Below are positions 8,181 through 16,593 of a DNA stretch of 64,000 nt, in pieces. The translations under genes were made by a program, and so were the position numbers. Under the pieces are notes generated by a model, which was given only the letters and a program-made list of their open reading frames with translations, was not told where the DNA came from and did not search any database. This stretch comes from CAXXFQ01 sp963674475 (GTDB taxonomy: Bacteria; Planctomycetota; Planctomycetia; Pirellulales; Thermoguttaceae): NCBI GenBank assembly GCA_963674475.2, contig CAXXFQ010000019.1, forward strand, positions 722,203-786,202, given 5' to 3'. The first letter of the stretch is position 1. Each line of letters begins with the position of its first letter.

Positions 8181-9440
8181 TTATGCGGTGACCCGGCGCG
8201 CCCGGAACCGCTTGTTGATCTGAGCGACCGTGTTGCGGAACAGGGAGGCCCGGATTTCGGGATCAAGGGGCTGCCCGCCGCCGTTCACGCAGCCGCCGGG
8301 GCAGGACATGATCTCGATGAAGTGGTACGGGGATTTCCCGGCGCGCACTTCCTCGCAGAGCTTGGCCGCATTGGACAGGCCGGAGGCCACGGCAACCTTG
8401 ACCGTGCCGAAGCCGGGCACCTTGACGTCGGCGGCGTTGATGCCTTCGTGGGTGCGCACTACCTTGATGTCCGGGTCCTTGAGGGTCTTGCCGGACAGCA
8501 CTTCGTAGGCCAACCGCAAAGCCGCTTCCATGACGCCGCCGGAGTTGCCGAAGATGGTGGCTGCACCGGTGGAGTCGCCCAGCACCGCGTCCGGGGCCTG
8601 GGAGGGAAGGGAGTTGAAGTTGATGCCCGCGGTCTTGATCATGTAGGCCAGCTCGCGGGTGTCGATGGTGGCATCGATGTCGCGGAAGCCGCTGTCAGCC
8701 ATCTCGGCGCGCATGCCTTCGTATTTCTTGGCGATGCAGGGCATGATGGAGACCGTGTAGATCTTCTTGGCCGGGGTGTGCGTCTCGTGGGCGCCGTAGG
8801 TCTTGGCCAGGGGGCCGAGCATGCCGATGGGGGATTTGCAGCTCGACAGGTTCGGCAGCAGATCCGGGTAGAAGGTTTCGGCGAACTTGATCCAGCCGGG
8901 GCAGCAGGAAGTGAACTGCGGCAGGGGACGTGCGTCCTTCTTGCCCTGTTCCTTGACCCGCTGGATGAGCTCGGTGCCTTCTTCCATGATGGTCACGTCG
9001 GCGGTGAACTCGTTGTCCCAGATGTAGTCGAAGCCGAGCTGGCGCAGGGCCGCGTGCATCTTGCCGCCGACATAGGTGCCGGTGGGAGCGCCGAAGCACT
9101 CGCCCAGGCCGTAGCGGACTGCCGGAGCGGGCATGGAAACGACCACGGTGTCCGGGTCCTTCAGTTTCTCGAAGATCTCGTCCACGTAGGACACGCCCTC
9201 GTAGATGGCGCCGAACGGACAGTTGACCAGGCACTGGCCGCAGTTCATGCAGGCCGCCGGGTCTACCACCTGGCGGATGCCGTCCTCGTTTATGGACTGG
9301 ATCGCGCCGGTCGCACAAACCTCTTCACATGTGCCGCAAGCCTCGCATTTGGTGGCATCGACCTGGACGAAGAAAATGGAGTCCGGGTCAACGCCGCTGG
9401 GTGCGTTGGTTTGGGTCATCACGCCTTCAATCTTTTTCAT
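8181..9440 (-). CDS. hydA: Periplasmic [FeFe] hydrogenase large subunit
   Basis: Catalytic subunit for reversible hydrogen oxidation. ATG at 9440 follows AAGGAGG and gives 419 residues. Two [4Fe-4S] ferredoxin motifs are at C32/C35/C38/C42 and C64/C67/C70/C74. The H-cluster motifs are all present: L1 TSCCPGW (178-184), L2 MPCIAKK (233-239) and L3 MSCPGGCVNGGGQP (from 378). There is no signal peptide of its own, which fits export together with Tat-tagged HydB. Electrons would pass to periplasmic cytochrome c3-type carriers, as known for this family. The promoter region upstream carries a palindrome overlapping the likely -10 box. Confidence 0.96.
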   Translation of the reverse strand: MKKIEGVMTQTNAPSGVDPDSIFFVQVDATKCEACGTCEEVCATGAIQSINEDGIRQVVDPAACMNCGQCLVNCPFGAIYEGVSYVDEIFEKLKDPDTVVVSMPAPAVRYGLGECFGAPTGTYVGGKMHAALRQLGFDYIWDNEFTADVTIMEEGTELIQRVKEQGKKDARPLPQFTSCCPGWIKFAETFYPDLLPNLSSCKSPIGMLGPLAKTYGAHETHTPAKKIYTVSIMPCIAKKYEGMRAEMADSGFRDIDATIDTRELAYMIKTAGINFNSLPSQAPDAVLGDSTGAATIFGNSGGVMEAALRLAYEVLSGKTLKDPDIKVVRTHEGINAADVKVPGFGTVKVAVASGLSNAAKLCEEVRAGKSPYHFIEIMSCPGGCVNGGGQPLDPEIRASLFRNTVAQINKRFRARRVTA

Positions 9441-9589
9441 GGTTCCCTCCTTGTTGGGGTGGATTGAAGACAAGTCTACCGGCGTCACTGCCGGGGAAGA
9501 CTTAGGTCTGGATCCTGACATAGGATACCCTCCTTTGCTAACGGCCAGCCGTGCATGCGCTGGCCGCTGTTAGCACGAAATGCAGATGT

Positions 9590-9633
9590 GTAACACAATA
9601 GGGTTACTATTTTAGAAAAGATATCCGTGTCAA
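9590..9633 (-). promoter_or_regulatory. hydAB promoter with palindromic operator candidate
   Basis: On the minus strand there is a perfect -35 hexamer TTGACA (9633 to 9628), then about 18 bases, then TAGTAA (9609 to 9604) as a weak -10 box. The palindrome GTAAC-N8-GTTAC spans 9590-9607, overlapping the -10 box and the expected start point, where a repressor would block transcription. TTGACA and the palindrome are seen directly; the operator role is inferred. The sequence does not fit the Rex, Fnr or NikR consensus exactly. Confidence 0.45.
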
Positions 9634-9700
9634 GGGGGTTGAGCAAAGAAGAGTGAAGGTTGTCCGCGCCGGTCGGAGGGGTGGTCCGGTCCGGGCGGAA

Positions 9701-9727
9701 GGGGCGCGGCCGAACGCTTTGCGCCCC
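9701..9727 (-). terminator. Hairpin after fetB
   Basis: GGGGCGC at 9701-9707 pairs with GCGCCCC at 9721-9727, forming a stem-loop downstream of the minus-strand fetB stop. Only a short T stretch follows, so it is a weak terminator candidate. The rest of the 9441-9764 gap holds the hydAB promoter and nothing else I recognise. Confidence 0.35.
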
Positions 9728-9764
9728 CGGCCGCACGCCGCTCCGGCGGGAAACGTTTTGTTTG

Positions 9765-10547
9765 TTATCGGAGCAGCAGCCGTTGGGCCGGGGAAAAGCA
9801 GCGTTTGCGGATGAGGGCGGTGATGGCGAGCGCGCCCAGGGTGTTGGAGGCCACGAGCATGAGCATGACCACGAGTTGGTAGCGGATGGCCACCGTGGGG
9901 TCCGTGCCCGAGAGGATCTGGCCGGTCATCATGCCGGGCAGGGAGACCAGGCCCACGGCCATGAGCGAGTTGATGGAGGGGATCATGGCCGCCTTGACCG
10001 CCCCGGCCAGGATGTCCTGGGAGGCCTCGCGGTAGTCCGCGCCCAGGGCGAGCTTCATCTCCACCTCGGCGTGCCGCGCCTTGAGGTCCGAGAACAGCCG
10101 CTCCAGGGAGATGGCGATGGCGTTCATGGAGTTGCCCACGATCATGCCCGCCAGGGGGATGTAGTATTGCGGGGTCCACCACGGCTTCACGCCCACGATG
10201 ACCCCGGTGACCAGCATCGTGACCAGGGTGTAGGTGACGAGCATGGAAAGGAAGGTCGGGATGACGAAGGGGATGGTCCGGTCCTTGACCCGCCCCCGGA
10301 TGGTGTGCACTGCGGCCCCGACCATGAAGGTGAACATGAGCAGCACCAGCCAGGACAGGCGCACGTCGAACACGAACCGGAGCACGTAGCCCACGAGAAA
10401 GAGCTGGGCAAAGGCGCGTATGGTCCCCACCAGCAGGTCCCGGCCCAGGCCGAGTTTGTGGTACACGGACGCGCCCCCGGCCAGGAGCACGAACCCGAGG
10501 CACAGGAAGAGCTGCCAGGGCGCAATCTGGATGATGGGGCCGGTCAT
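9765..10547 (-). CDS. fetB: FetB-type ABC transporter permease
   Basis: Integral membrane partner of the ATPase encoded just upstream; the two overlap by ATGA. The protein (260 residues) has several membrane helices and the family segments YYIPLAGMIVGNSMNAIAIS, ALGADYREAS and GLVSLPGMMTGQILSG, which mark the FetB / YbbM family. In Escherichia coli FetAB exports iron and protects against peroxide; a role in iron homeostasis next to an iron-rich hydrogenase cluster is reasonable but not shown by the sequence. Confidence 0.85.
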   Translation of the reverse strand: MTGPIIQIAPWQLFLCLGFVLLAGGASVYHKLGLGRDLLVGTIRAFAQLFLVGYVLRFVFDVRLSWLVLLMFTFMVGAAVHTIRGRVKDRTIPFVIPTFLSMLVTYTLVTMLVTGVIVGVKPWWTPQYYIPLAGMIVGNSMNAIAISLERLFSDLKARHAEVEMKLALGADYREASQDILAGAVKAAMIPSINSLMAVGLVSLPGMMTGQILSGTDPTVAIRYQLVVMLMLVASNTLGALAITALIRKRCFSPAQRLLLR

Positions 10548-11239
10548 GCGTACCTCAGCTTGCGGTCGTGGACCTCGATGACGCGGGTGGCCGCCTCGGG
10601 CAGGGTCTCGGAGTGGGAGATCATGACCACGGTGACGCCCGTCCGGGACAGGGTCGCGGTCCGGTCGAGCACCACCCGGGCGCTCTCGGCGTCCAGGGAG
10701 GCGGTTGGCTCGTCCAGGAGCACGGCCCCGGGGTTCAGCAGCAGGGACCGGATCAGGCAGACCCGCTGGGCCTGGCCCACGGAGAGCCTGTCCGCCGCCG
10801 TGTCCGGAGTCAGGCCGTCCAGGAGCAGCTCGTCCAGGCGGGCCTGGATGTCCCGGTCGGACGGCGGCGTCAGGTCGCTGTTCGCCCGGTAGGCAAAGGG
10901 GAGGCGCAGGTTGTCGCGCACCGTGCCGGGCAGCAGGGTGGGCATCTGCTGGACGTAGGCCACGGACCGCCGCAGCGCGGGCGGGGGCATGGCGTCCACC
11001 GGCGTGCCGTTGAACAGGATGCGGCCGAGGTCCGGCTCCTCCAGTCGGCAGAGCAGCCGGAGCAGGGTGGACTTGCCCGCGCCCGAGGGGCCGCGGACCA
11101 CGGCGAACGCCCCGGCCTCGATGGCCAGGGACGCTTCCTCCAGCACGGCCGGGCCGCCGGGATAGGCAAAGGAGACCTTGTCCAGGGCCAGGACCGCGTC
11201 GGCCCTGTCCGCCGTTTCTTGACTCCCTTGTCCGCTCAT
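10544..11239 (-). CDS. fetA: FetA-type ABC transporter ATP-binding protein
   Basis: ATPase of a FetAB-like transporter. Walker A is GPSGAGKST, the Q-loop region contains YVQQMPTLLPGTVRDNLRLP, the signature is LSVGQAQR (a variant of LSGGQ), Walker B is VLLDEPTASLD and the switch His is in ISHSE. ATG at 11239 gives 231 residues, matching the compact family. Upstream in-frame codons give a non-conserved tail, so they are left out, although no strong ribosome site marks this start. The gene is followed by its permease with an ATGA overlap. Confidence 0.85.
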   Translation of the reverse strand: MSGQGSQETADRADAVLALDKVSFAYPGGPAVLEEASLAIEAGAFAVVRGPSGAGKSTLLRLLCRLEEPDLGRILFNGTPVDAMPPPALRRSVAYVQQMPTLLPGTVRDNLRLPFAYRANSDLTPPSDRDIQARLDELLLDGLTPDTAADRLSVGQAQRVCLIRSLLLNPGAVLLDEPTASLDAESARVVLDRTATLSRTGVTVVMISHSETLPEAATRVIEVHDRKLRYA

Positions 11240-11567
11240 TCCGGGAAAATACACCCGCCCCGGTCCGTTGGCAACCGGACGCCCGTTTTTCCGGAAAAAA
11301 TGCGCCGCCGTTTCCGGCCCGATGTTTTGCGGCATCGGGAGGTTGCCGTCGGTCCTCCCCCGCAAAACCGGTGCCGATCGTACATTTCGCGGTAAAACAC
11401 GTGTTTTGCCGAAGAAAGTGACCCGATGCGTTCCCCGCCCCCGGTGGTGACTTTCTCATCCGTTTCATGTACAGGCAGTGCGACGAATTATTGTCTTCGG
11501 AAAGGACCCTTTCCAGAAGATTTTATATATCTGTACAATCGAAGACGCTTTCAAGGAGACCCAGTTA

Positions 11568-12128
11568 ATGAGCACCGTGGGCAAGCGGATCAAATCCTAC
11601 CGCGAAAAACAGAACCTGACCATCGAGGACCTGGCGAGCCGAACCGCTCTCAGCTACGAATTCATCAAGGCCGTGGAAGAGGACGACCAGTATCCGTCGC
11701 TCCGTCCGCTGGTGAAACTGGCCCGCGCCCTGGGCGTGCGGCTGGGTACCTTCATGGACGACCAGGTGTCGTGCGACCCCCTCATCGTCAAGCTCGCCGA
11801 GCGCGAGGAGGAATTGACCATGCACATGGCGGGCGAGGAACCCGGCATGGTTTTCCATTCCCTGGGCAAGGGCAAGACCGACCGCCACATGGAGCCTTTT
11901 TTCATCGAGATGCTGCCCGAATCCGGCAAGGACACGACCCTCTCCTCCCACGAGGGCGAGGAATTCATCGTGGTCCACTCCGGCAGGGTCCGCCTGATAT
12001 ACGGCCAGGAGGAGTCCATCCTGGAGCCGGGCGACTCCGTCTATTACAACTCCGTAGTGCCCCACAACATCGGTGCGGCAGACGGCCGGAAGGCCGAAAT
12101 TTACGCTGTCCTCTATTTCCCCGAGTAG
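11568..12128 (+). CDS. XRE-family regulator with C-terminal cupin sensor (copy 1)
   Basis: A 186-residue transcription factor with an N-terminal helix-turn-helix (GKRIKSYREKQNLTIEDLAS, then TALSYEFIKAVEED) and a C-terminal cupin domain containing HEGEEFIVVHSGRV and LEPGDSVYYNSVVPHNI. This architecture is that of the PuuR/MppR-like regulators that sense small molecules through the cupin. AAGGAG eleven bases upstream picks the ATG at 11568 over an upstream in-frame ATG. It is six bases before an acyl-CoA ligase gene, so it most likely controls, and responds to substrates of, that enzyme. The same gene pair recurs immediately downstream. Confidence 0.88.
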   Translation: MSTVGKRIKSYREKQNLTIEDLASRTALSYEFIKAVEEDDQYPSLRPLVKLARALGVRLGTFMDDQVSCDPLIVKLAEREEELTMHMAGEEPGMVFHSLGKGKTDRHMEPFFIEMLPESGKDTTLSSHEGEEFIVVHSGRVRLIYGQEESILEPGDSVYYNSVVPHNIGAADGRKAEIYAVLYFPE

Positions 12129-12134
12129 GCCGTT

Positions 12135-13775
12135 ATGACAGCGCTTCGAGAAATCACCCTCGGCGACCTGCTGCACGAGACCGCCGGGAAATACCCGGAT
12201 TACGAGGCAGTGGTCTATCCCGGCCGCGACTTCCGGCTGACCTGGAAGGAATTCGACGAGCTCACGGACACCGTGGGCAAGGGCCTCATGGCCCTGGGCG
12301 TCAAAAAGGGCGAGAAGGTGGCCATTTGGGCCAACAACGTGCCCTACTGGGTCACCCTCCAGTTCGCCACGGCCAAGATCGGGGCCATCCTGCTCACGGT
12401 CAACACCCACTACCGCTCCCATGAGTTCAAGTACCTGCTTGAACACTCCGAGACCGAGAACCTGTTCCTCATCGGCGAGTACCGGGACCACGACTACCTG
12501 TCCACGGTCTACGACCTGGTGCCGGAACTCAAGGTCCAGGAGCGGGGCCATCTCAAGACCAACAAGTTTCCCAAGCTGAAGCGGGTCTTCTACCTGGGCC
12601 ACGAAAAGCACCGGGGCATGTATTCCATCCCCGAGCTGCAGGCCATGGCCGCCGTGGTCACGGACGAGCAGTACGCCGCGCGCAAGGCCGAACTGGACCC
12701 GCACGACGTGGTCAACATGCAGTACACCTCGGGCACCACCGGGTTCCCCAAGGGCGTGCAGCTCACCCACTACAACATCGCCAACAACGGCTACTGGATC
12801 GGCAGGAACCAGAACTTCGTGGCCGGGGACCGGCTCTGCCTGACCGTGCCCCTGTTCCACTGTTTCGGCTGCGTCCTGGGCGTCATGGCCTGCGTCAACC
12901 ACGGCGTGACCATGGTCATCAAGGAGGACTTCGTCCCCCTGGAGGTCATGAACACCGTGGAGACGGAGAAGTGTACCGCGCTCTACGGCGTGCCCACCAT
13001 GTACATCGCCATCATGGACCACCCCATGTTCGAGAAGTTCGACTTCTCCTCCCTGCGCACCGGCATCATGGCCGGGTCGCCGTGTCCGATCACGGCCATG
13101 AAAAAGGTCATGGACGTCATGTACATGAAGGACATCACCATCTGCTACGGCCTGACCGAGGCCAGCCCGGTCATGTCCCAGACCACGCCCGGCGACACCA
13201 TCGAGCACATGACCGAGACCGTAGGTCCGGCCATGCCCGAGATCGAGATCAAGATCACGAACCCGGATACGGGCGAGGAGTCTCCCACCGGGGAGATCGG
13301 CGAGATATGCTGCCGGGGCTACAACGTCATGAAGGGGTACTACAACAACCCCAAGGCCACGGAAGAGGCCATCGACAAGGACGGCTGGCTCCACTCCGGC
13401 GACCTGGGCTTCATGGATGAAGACGGCTATCTGACCATCACCGGCCGCCTCAAGGACATGATCATCCGGGGCGGCGAGAACGTCTACCCGCGCGAGATCG
13501 AGGAGTTCCTGTACACCATGGACGGCATCCTGGACGTGCAGGTGGCGGGCGTGCCCAGCACGAAATTCGGCGAACAGGTCGGGGCCTTCATTATCCTTAA
13601 GGAGGGCGCGGACCTGGCCCCGGAAGACGTCATCGACTTCTGCCGAGGCCAGATCGCCCGGTACAAGACCCCGAAATACGTGGCGTTCGTCAAGGAATAT
13701 CCCATGACAGCCTCGGGCAAGATCCAGAAATACAAGCTCCGCGAAATGGCCGCCGAAATGTGGCCGGACGCGTAG
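12135..13775 (+). CDS. AMP-dependent acyl-CoA ligase (copy 1)
   Basis: ANL-superfamily enzyme of 546 residues activating a carboxylic acid with ATP and CoA. The P-loop is YTSGTTGFPKG, followed by the aromatic/Gly motif CYGLTEASPV, the YYNNPKATEEAIDKDGWLHS core, the hinge region TGRLKDMIIRGGENVYPREI and the C-terminal catalytic lysine region TASGKIQKYKLRE. The overall pattern is that of medium- to long-chain fatty acid CoA ligases. It lies six bases behind the XRE-cupin gene. The substrate cannot be read from the sequence. Confidence 0.9.
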   Translation: MTALREITLGDLLHETAGKYPDYEAVVYPGRDFRLTWKEFDELTDTVGKGLMALGVKKGEKVAIWANNVPYWVTLQFATAKIGAILLTVNTHYRSHEFKYLLEHSETENLFLIGEYRDHDYLSTVYDLVPELKVQERGHLKTNKFPKLKRVFYLGHEKHRGMYSIPELQAMAAVVTDEQYAARKAELDPHDVVNMQYTSGTTGFPKGVQLTHYNIANNGYWIGRNQNFVAGDRLCLTVPLFHCFGCVLGVMACVNHGVTMVIKEDFVPLEVMNTVETEKCTALYGVPTMYIAIMDHPMFEKFDFSSLRTGIMAGSPCPITAMKKVMDVMYMKDITICYGLTEASPVMSQTTPGDTIEHMTETVGPAMPEIEIKITNPDTGEESPTGEIGEICCRGYNVMKGYYNNPKATEEAIDKDGWLHSGDLGFMDEDGYLTITGRLKDMIIRGGENVYPREIEEFLYTMDGILDVQVAGVPSTKFGEQVGAFIILKEGADLAPEDVIDFCRGQIARYKTPKYVAFVKEYPMTASGKIQKYKLREMAAEMWPDA

Positions 13776-13784
13776 TTGGTTTGA

Positions 13785-14060
13785 AAAATTGATCTGGGGG
13801 AAACCTCTTGGGAGAGGTTTCCCCCAGACCCCCTTCCAGAACTTTTTGGTTCCACGCCGCCAGGAAGATCGGGGGGCAAGATGACAAGCAGGGCGGCGTG
13901 GGGGCAGTCTCTCCCCACTTGGCATAATTCGCACACAACTGCCCTGATCGGCGCATGCCGTGCAAGTGCGTCCGCACAATCCGTCAGCGCCGCGATAAAA
14001 AGTTTTGGAGATTCCTAAGAACCTTTTTCAAAAGGTTCTTAGGCCGCCGGAGGCATCCCA
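13785..14060. repeat. Two facing hairpin repeats between the paired ligase modules
   Basis: This gap of about 320 bases holds two related elements in opposite orientation. On the minus strand an AAAAAGTTCTGGA box leads into the 12-bp stem GGGGGAAACCTC / GAGGTTTCCCCC (13796-13825). On the plus strand AAAAAGTTTTGGA leads into CCTAAGAACCTTTT / AAAAGGTTCTTAGG (14014-14043), followed by CCGCCGGAGGCA. A relative of the second element lies at 44583-44670. Both hairpins may also terminate transcription, but neither is followed by a T-run. I associate such hairpin elements with Desulfovibrio genomes from memory. Confidence 0.6.
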
Positions 14061-14096
14061 TGACGGGAGTCCGGCATACAAGCAGGAGGTTTGGTA

Positions 14097-14645
14097 ATGG
14101 AACAGTACAAGGATATCGCGCCCCGTCTGATCGGTTTGCGCGAGGGGATCGGCTGGACCGTGGAGGAGATGGCCGATCTGTTGGGGTTGCCCAAGGAGAA
14201 GGTCGAGCTGTACGAGTCCGGGACCGCCGAGATCCCGGTTGGCTACATGCTGGACGTGTCCCGGTTGTGCCGGGTGGACCTGACCACGCTCATTTCCGGG
14301 CGCGAGCCGCATCTGAAGTCCTACTCCGTGGTCCGCAGGAACGAGGGGTTCTCCGTGGACCGGCGCAAGGACTACGACTACAAGAGCCTGGGCTACAAGT
14401 TCGCGGGCCGCGAGATGGAGCCGTTTCTGATCACCGTGCCGCCCAAGTCCGGGGACGAGATGACCGAGACCTCGCACCGGGGCCAGGAGTTCATGTACGT
14501 GCTGGAGGGCCGTCTGGAGGTCCGCCTCGGCGGCGAGCCGATCATCGTCGAGCCCGGCGACTCGCTCTACTTCAACTCCGAGACGCCCCACGCCCTGCGC
14601 GGCCTGGACGGCAAGGAAGCCAAGTTCCTCGACGTGATTCTGTAG
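14097..14645 (+). CDS. XRE-family regulator with C-terminal cupin sensor (copy 2)
   Basis: A 182-residue protein with a degenerate N-terminal helix-turn-helix (LREGIGWTVEEMADLLGLPK) and a cupin containing SHRGQEFMYVLEGRLEV and VEPGDSLYFNSETPHALRG. Same architecture and length as the gene at 11568, yet clearly diverged in sequence. AGGAGG at 14084-14089 selects ATG 14097 over the in-frame TTG at 14091. It precedes the second acyl-CoA ligase by about 90 bases and probably regulates it in response to a related ligand. Confidence 0.87.
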   Translation: MEQYKDIAPRLIGLREGIGWTVEEMADLLGLPKEKVELYESGTAEIPVGYMLDVSRLCRVDLTTLISGREPHLKSYSVVRRNEGFSVDRRKDYDYKSLGYKFAGREMEPFLITVPPKSGDEMTETSHRGQEFMYVLEGRLEVRLGGEPIIVEPGDSLYFNSETPHALRGLDGKEAKFLDVIL

Positions 14646-14738
14646 GGCTGGCCGCATTCCCGCTGCCCGCCCGGAACAAGTGTCGGCGGTTTTGACCGGA
14701 AACTGAACAACTACACGGAATCACGGAGAATCGACAAA

Positions 14739-16376
14739 ATGTTTACCAAAGAGGAATATAAGAGCTACGAGGACCTGGTGGCCCGGTACAAACCGGAATG
14801 CCCGGACAATTTCAACTTTTCCTACGACGTCCTGGACGGGATGGACCCGGCCAAGACCGCGCTCGTGCACGTCAACGACGCGGGCGAGCGGCGCGAATTC
14901 ACCTTCGGCTTCTTTCAGGAAACCTCCTGCCGCCTGGCCAACGCGCTCATGGAAAAGGGCGTGAAAAAGGGCGACCGGATCATGCTGGTGCTCTACCGGC
15001 GCATGGAATACTGGACCGTGATGCTCGCCCTGCACCGCATCGGCGCGCTGCCCATCCCGTCCCCGTCCCTGCTCACCAAGAAGGACATCTCCCAGCGCGT
15101 CAACTACGCCAAGGTCTCGGCCATCATCTGCGAGGACTCCATCTGCGAGCGCGTGGACCAGGCCAAGCCCGAGTGCCCCGGCCTGAACCTGCTGGTCCAG
15201 ATCGACGGCGACCTGAACGACGGCTGGGAGGACTACGAAGCGCTCCTGGCCTCGGGTGATCCGTCCTGCCCGCGCACGGCCGACACCCCCGGCGGCAGCG
15301 ACCCCATGGTCATCTTCTTCTCGTCCGGCACCACCGGCCTGCCCAAGATGGTCATGCACACCTTTGCCTACCCCTGCTCGCACTTCACCACGGGCGCGCT
15401 CTGGCACGACCTGGAGCCGGGCGACCTGCACCTGACCCTGTCCGAGACCGGCTGGGCCAAGTCGGTCTGGGGCAAGTTCTACGGCCAGTGGATGGCCAAG
15501 GCTGCGGTCTTCGTCTGGGACTTCCGGGGCAAGTTCGAACCCGCCGAGCTGCTGCGCATCATGGCCGAAAACAGGATCACCACCTTTTGCGCGCCGCCCA
15601 CGGTCTACCGGTTCCTGGTGCGCGAGGACCTGACCAAGTACGACCTGTCGGCGCTGCGCCACTGCACCACGGCGGGCGAGCTGCTCAACGACTCGGTCTT
15701 CCTCGCCTGGCAAAAGGCGTTCAACATGCCCATCTACGAGGGCTACGGCCAGACCGAGACCACGCTCCAGGTGGCCACCTTCAAGTTCATGACTCCCAAG
15801 CCCGGCTCCATCGGCAAGCCCGTGCCCGGCTGGGACATCGCGCTCATGGACGAGGAGGGCAACCAGGTGCCCCAGGGCGAAGAGGGCGAGATCTGCATCC
15901 GCATCGACAAGCCCGTGGTCGGCCTGTTCGACTCCTACATGGACGAAGAGGAAAAGACCGCCTGCGTCAAGTGCGACGGCTGGTACCACACCGGGGACAA
16001 GGCCTGGGCCGACGAGGACGGGTTCCTCTGGTTCATGGGCCGCACCGACGACCTGATCAAGTCCTCGGGCTACCGCATCGGCCCCTTTGAGGTCGAGTCC
16101 GCCCTGGTCGCCCACGACGCGGTCATCGAGGCCGCCGTCACCGGCCTGCCCGACGACGTGCGCGGCCAACTGGTCAAGGCCACCGTGGTCCTGGCCCCCG
16201 GCTACGAGCCGTCCGACGACCTGACCAAGACCCTCCAGGCGTTCGTGCGCGAGCTCACCGCGCCCTACAAGTACCCGCGCGTCATCGAGTACGTCGCCGA
16301 CCTGCCCAAGACCATCTCCGGCAAGATCAAGCGCAAGGAAATCCGCGATGCCGACCTGAAAAAACACGGCAAATAA
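14739..16376 (+). CDS. AMP-dependent acyl-CoA ligase (copy 2), medium-chain/aryl type
   Basis: ANL-superfamily ligase of 545 residues. P-loop FFSSGTTGLPKMVMHT, active-site segment EGYGQTETTLQV, hinge MGRTDDLIKSSGYRIGPFEV and C-terminal lysine motif TISGKIKRKEIRD. The phrases ETGWAKSVWGKFYG and GYRIGPFEVESAL are typical of the acyl-CoA synthetase medium-chain (ACSM) / aryl-acid branch, so this paralogue differs in substrate class from the one at 12135. It is the last gene of the second regulator-ligase pair, and a strong hairpin follows. Confidence 0.88.
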   Translation: MFTKEEYKSYEDLVARYKPECPDNFNFSYDVLDGMDPAKTALVHVNDAGERREFTFGFFQETSCRLANALMEKGVKKGDRIMLVLYRRMEYWTVMLALHRIGALPIPSPSLLTKKDISQRVNYAKVSAIICEDSICERVDQAKPECPGLNLLVQIDGDLNDGWEDYEALLASGDPSCPRTADTPGGSDPMVIFFSSGTTGLPKMVMHTFAYPCSHFTTGALWHDLEPGDLHLTLSETGWAKSVWGKFYGQWMAKAAVFVWDFRGKFEPAELLRIMAENRITTFCAPPTVYRFLVREDLTKYDLSALRHCTTAGELLNDSVFLAWQKAFNMPIYEGYGQTETTLQVATFKFMTPKPGSIGKPVPGWDIALMDEEGNQVPQGEEGEICIRIDKPVVGLFDSYMDEEEKTACVKCDGWYHTGDKAWADEDGFLWFMGRTDDLIKSSGYRIGPFEVESALVAHDAVIEAAVTGLPDDVRGQLVKATVVLAPGYEPSDDLTKTLQAFVRELTAPYKYPRVIEYVADLPKTISGKIKRKEIRDADLKKHGK

Positions 16377-16401
16377 GCGGCAATCCCCCCCAAGGAATGA
16401 C

Positions 16402-16435
16402 GACCGGCCAGCGCTTCATGGAGCGCTGGCCGGTC
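16402..16435 (+). terminator. Strong hairpin after acyl-CoA ligase 2
   Basis: Perfect 14-bp stem GACCGGCCAGCGCT / AGCGCTGGCCGGTC with a six-base loop, directly after the ligase gene. The T content after it is low (TTGCGTT), so it is a probable rather than certain intrinsic terminator. Confidence 0.6.
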
Positions 16436-16593
16436 TTGCGTTGCGGGAGGGCGGGCCACGGGGCGGAGGGAAGAACGCCTAACGGCGGTCCCTCCCTTGG
16501 ACCCACCAGAGGCCGGGGGACTGGGAATAGTCATGCCCTCGGTGTGTGGCTCCCGGTCTTCCCTTTCGTAGAGAGCCGCCGGGAAGCCCCGGT

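Noticed and set aside
11565..13979. Long minus-strand open frame opposite the first regulator-ligase pair
   Set aside because: Pure shadow of the acyl-CoA ligase and XRE-cupin genes on the other strand; no ribosome site and no domain.
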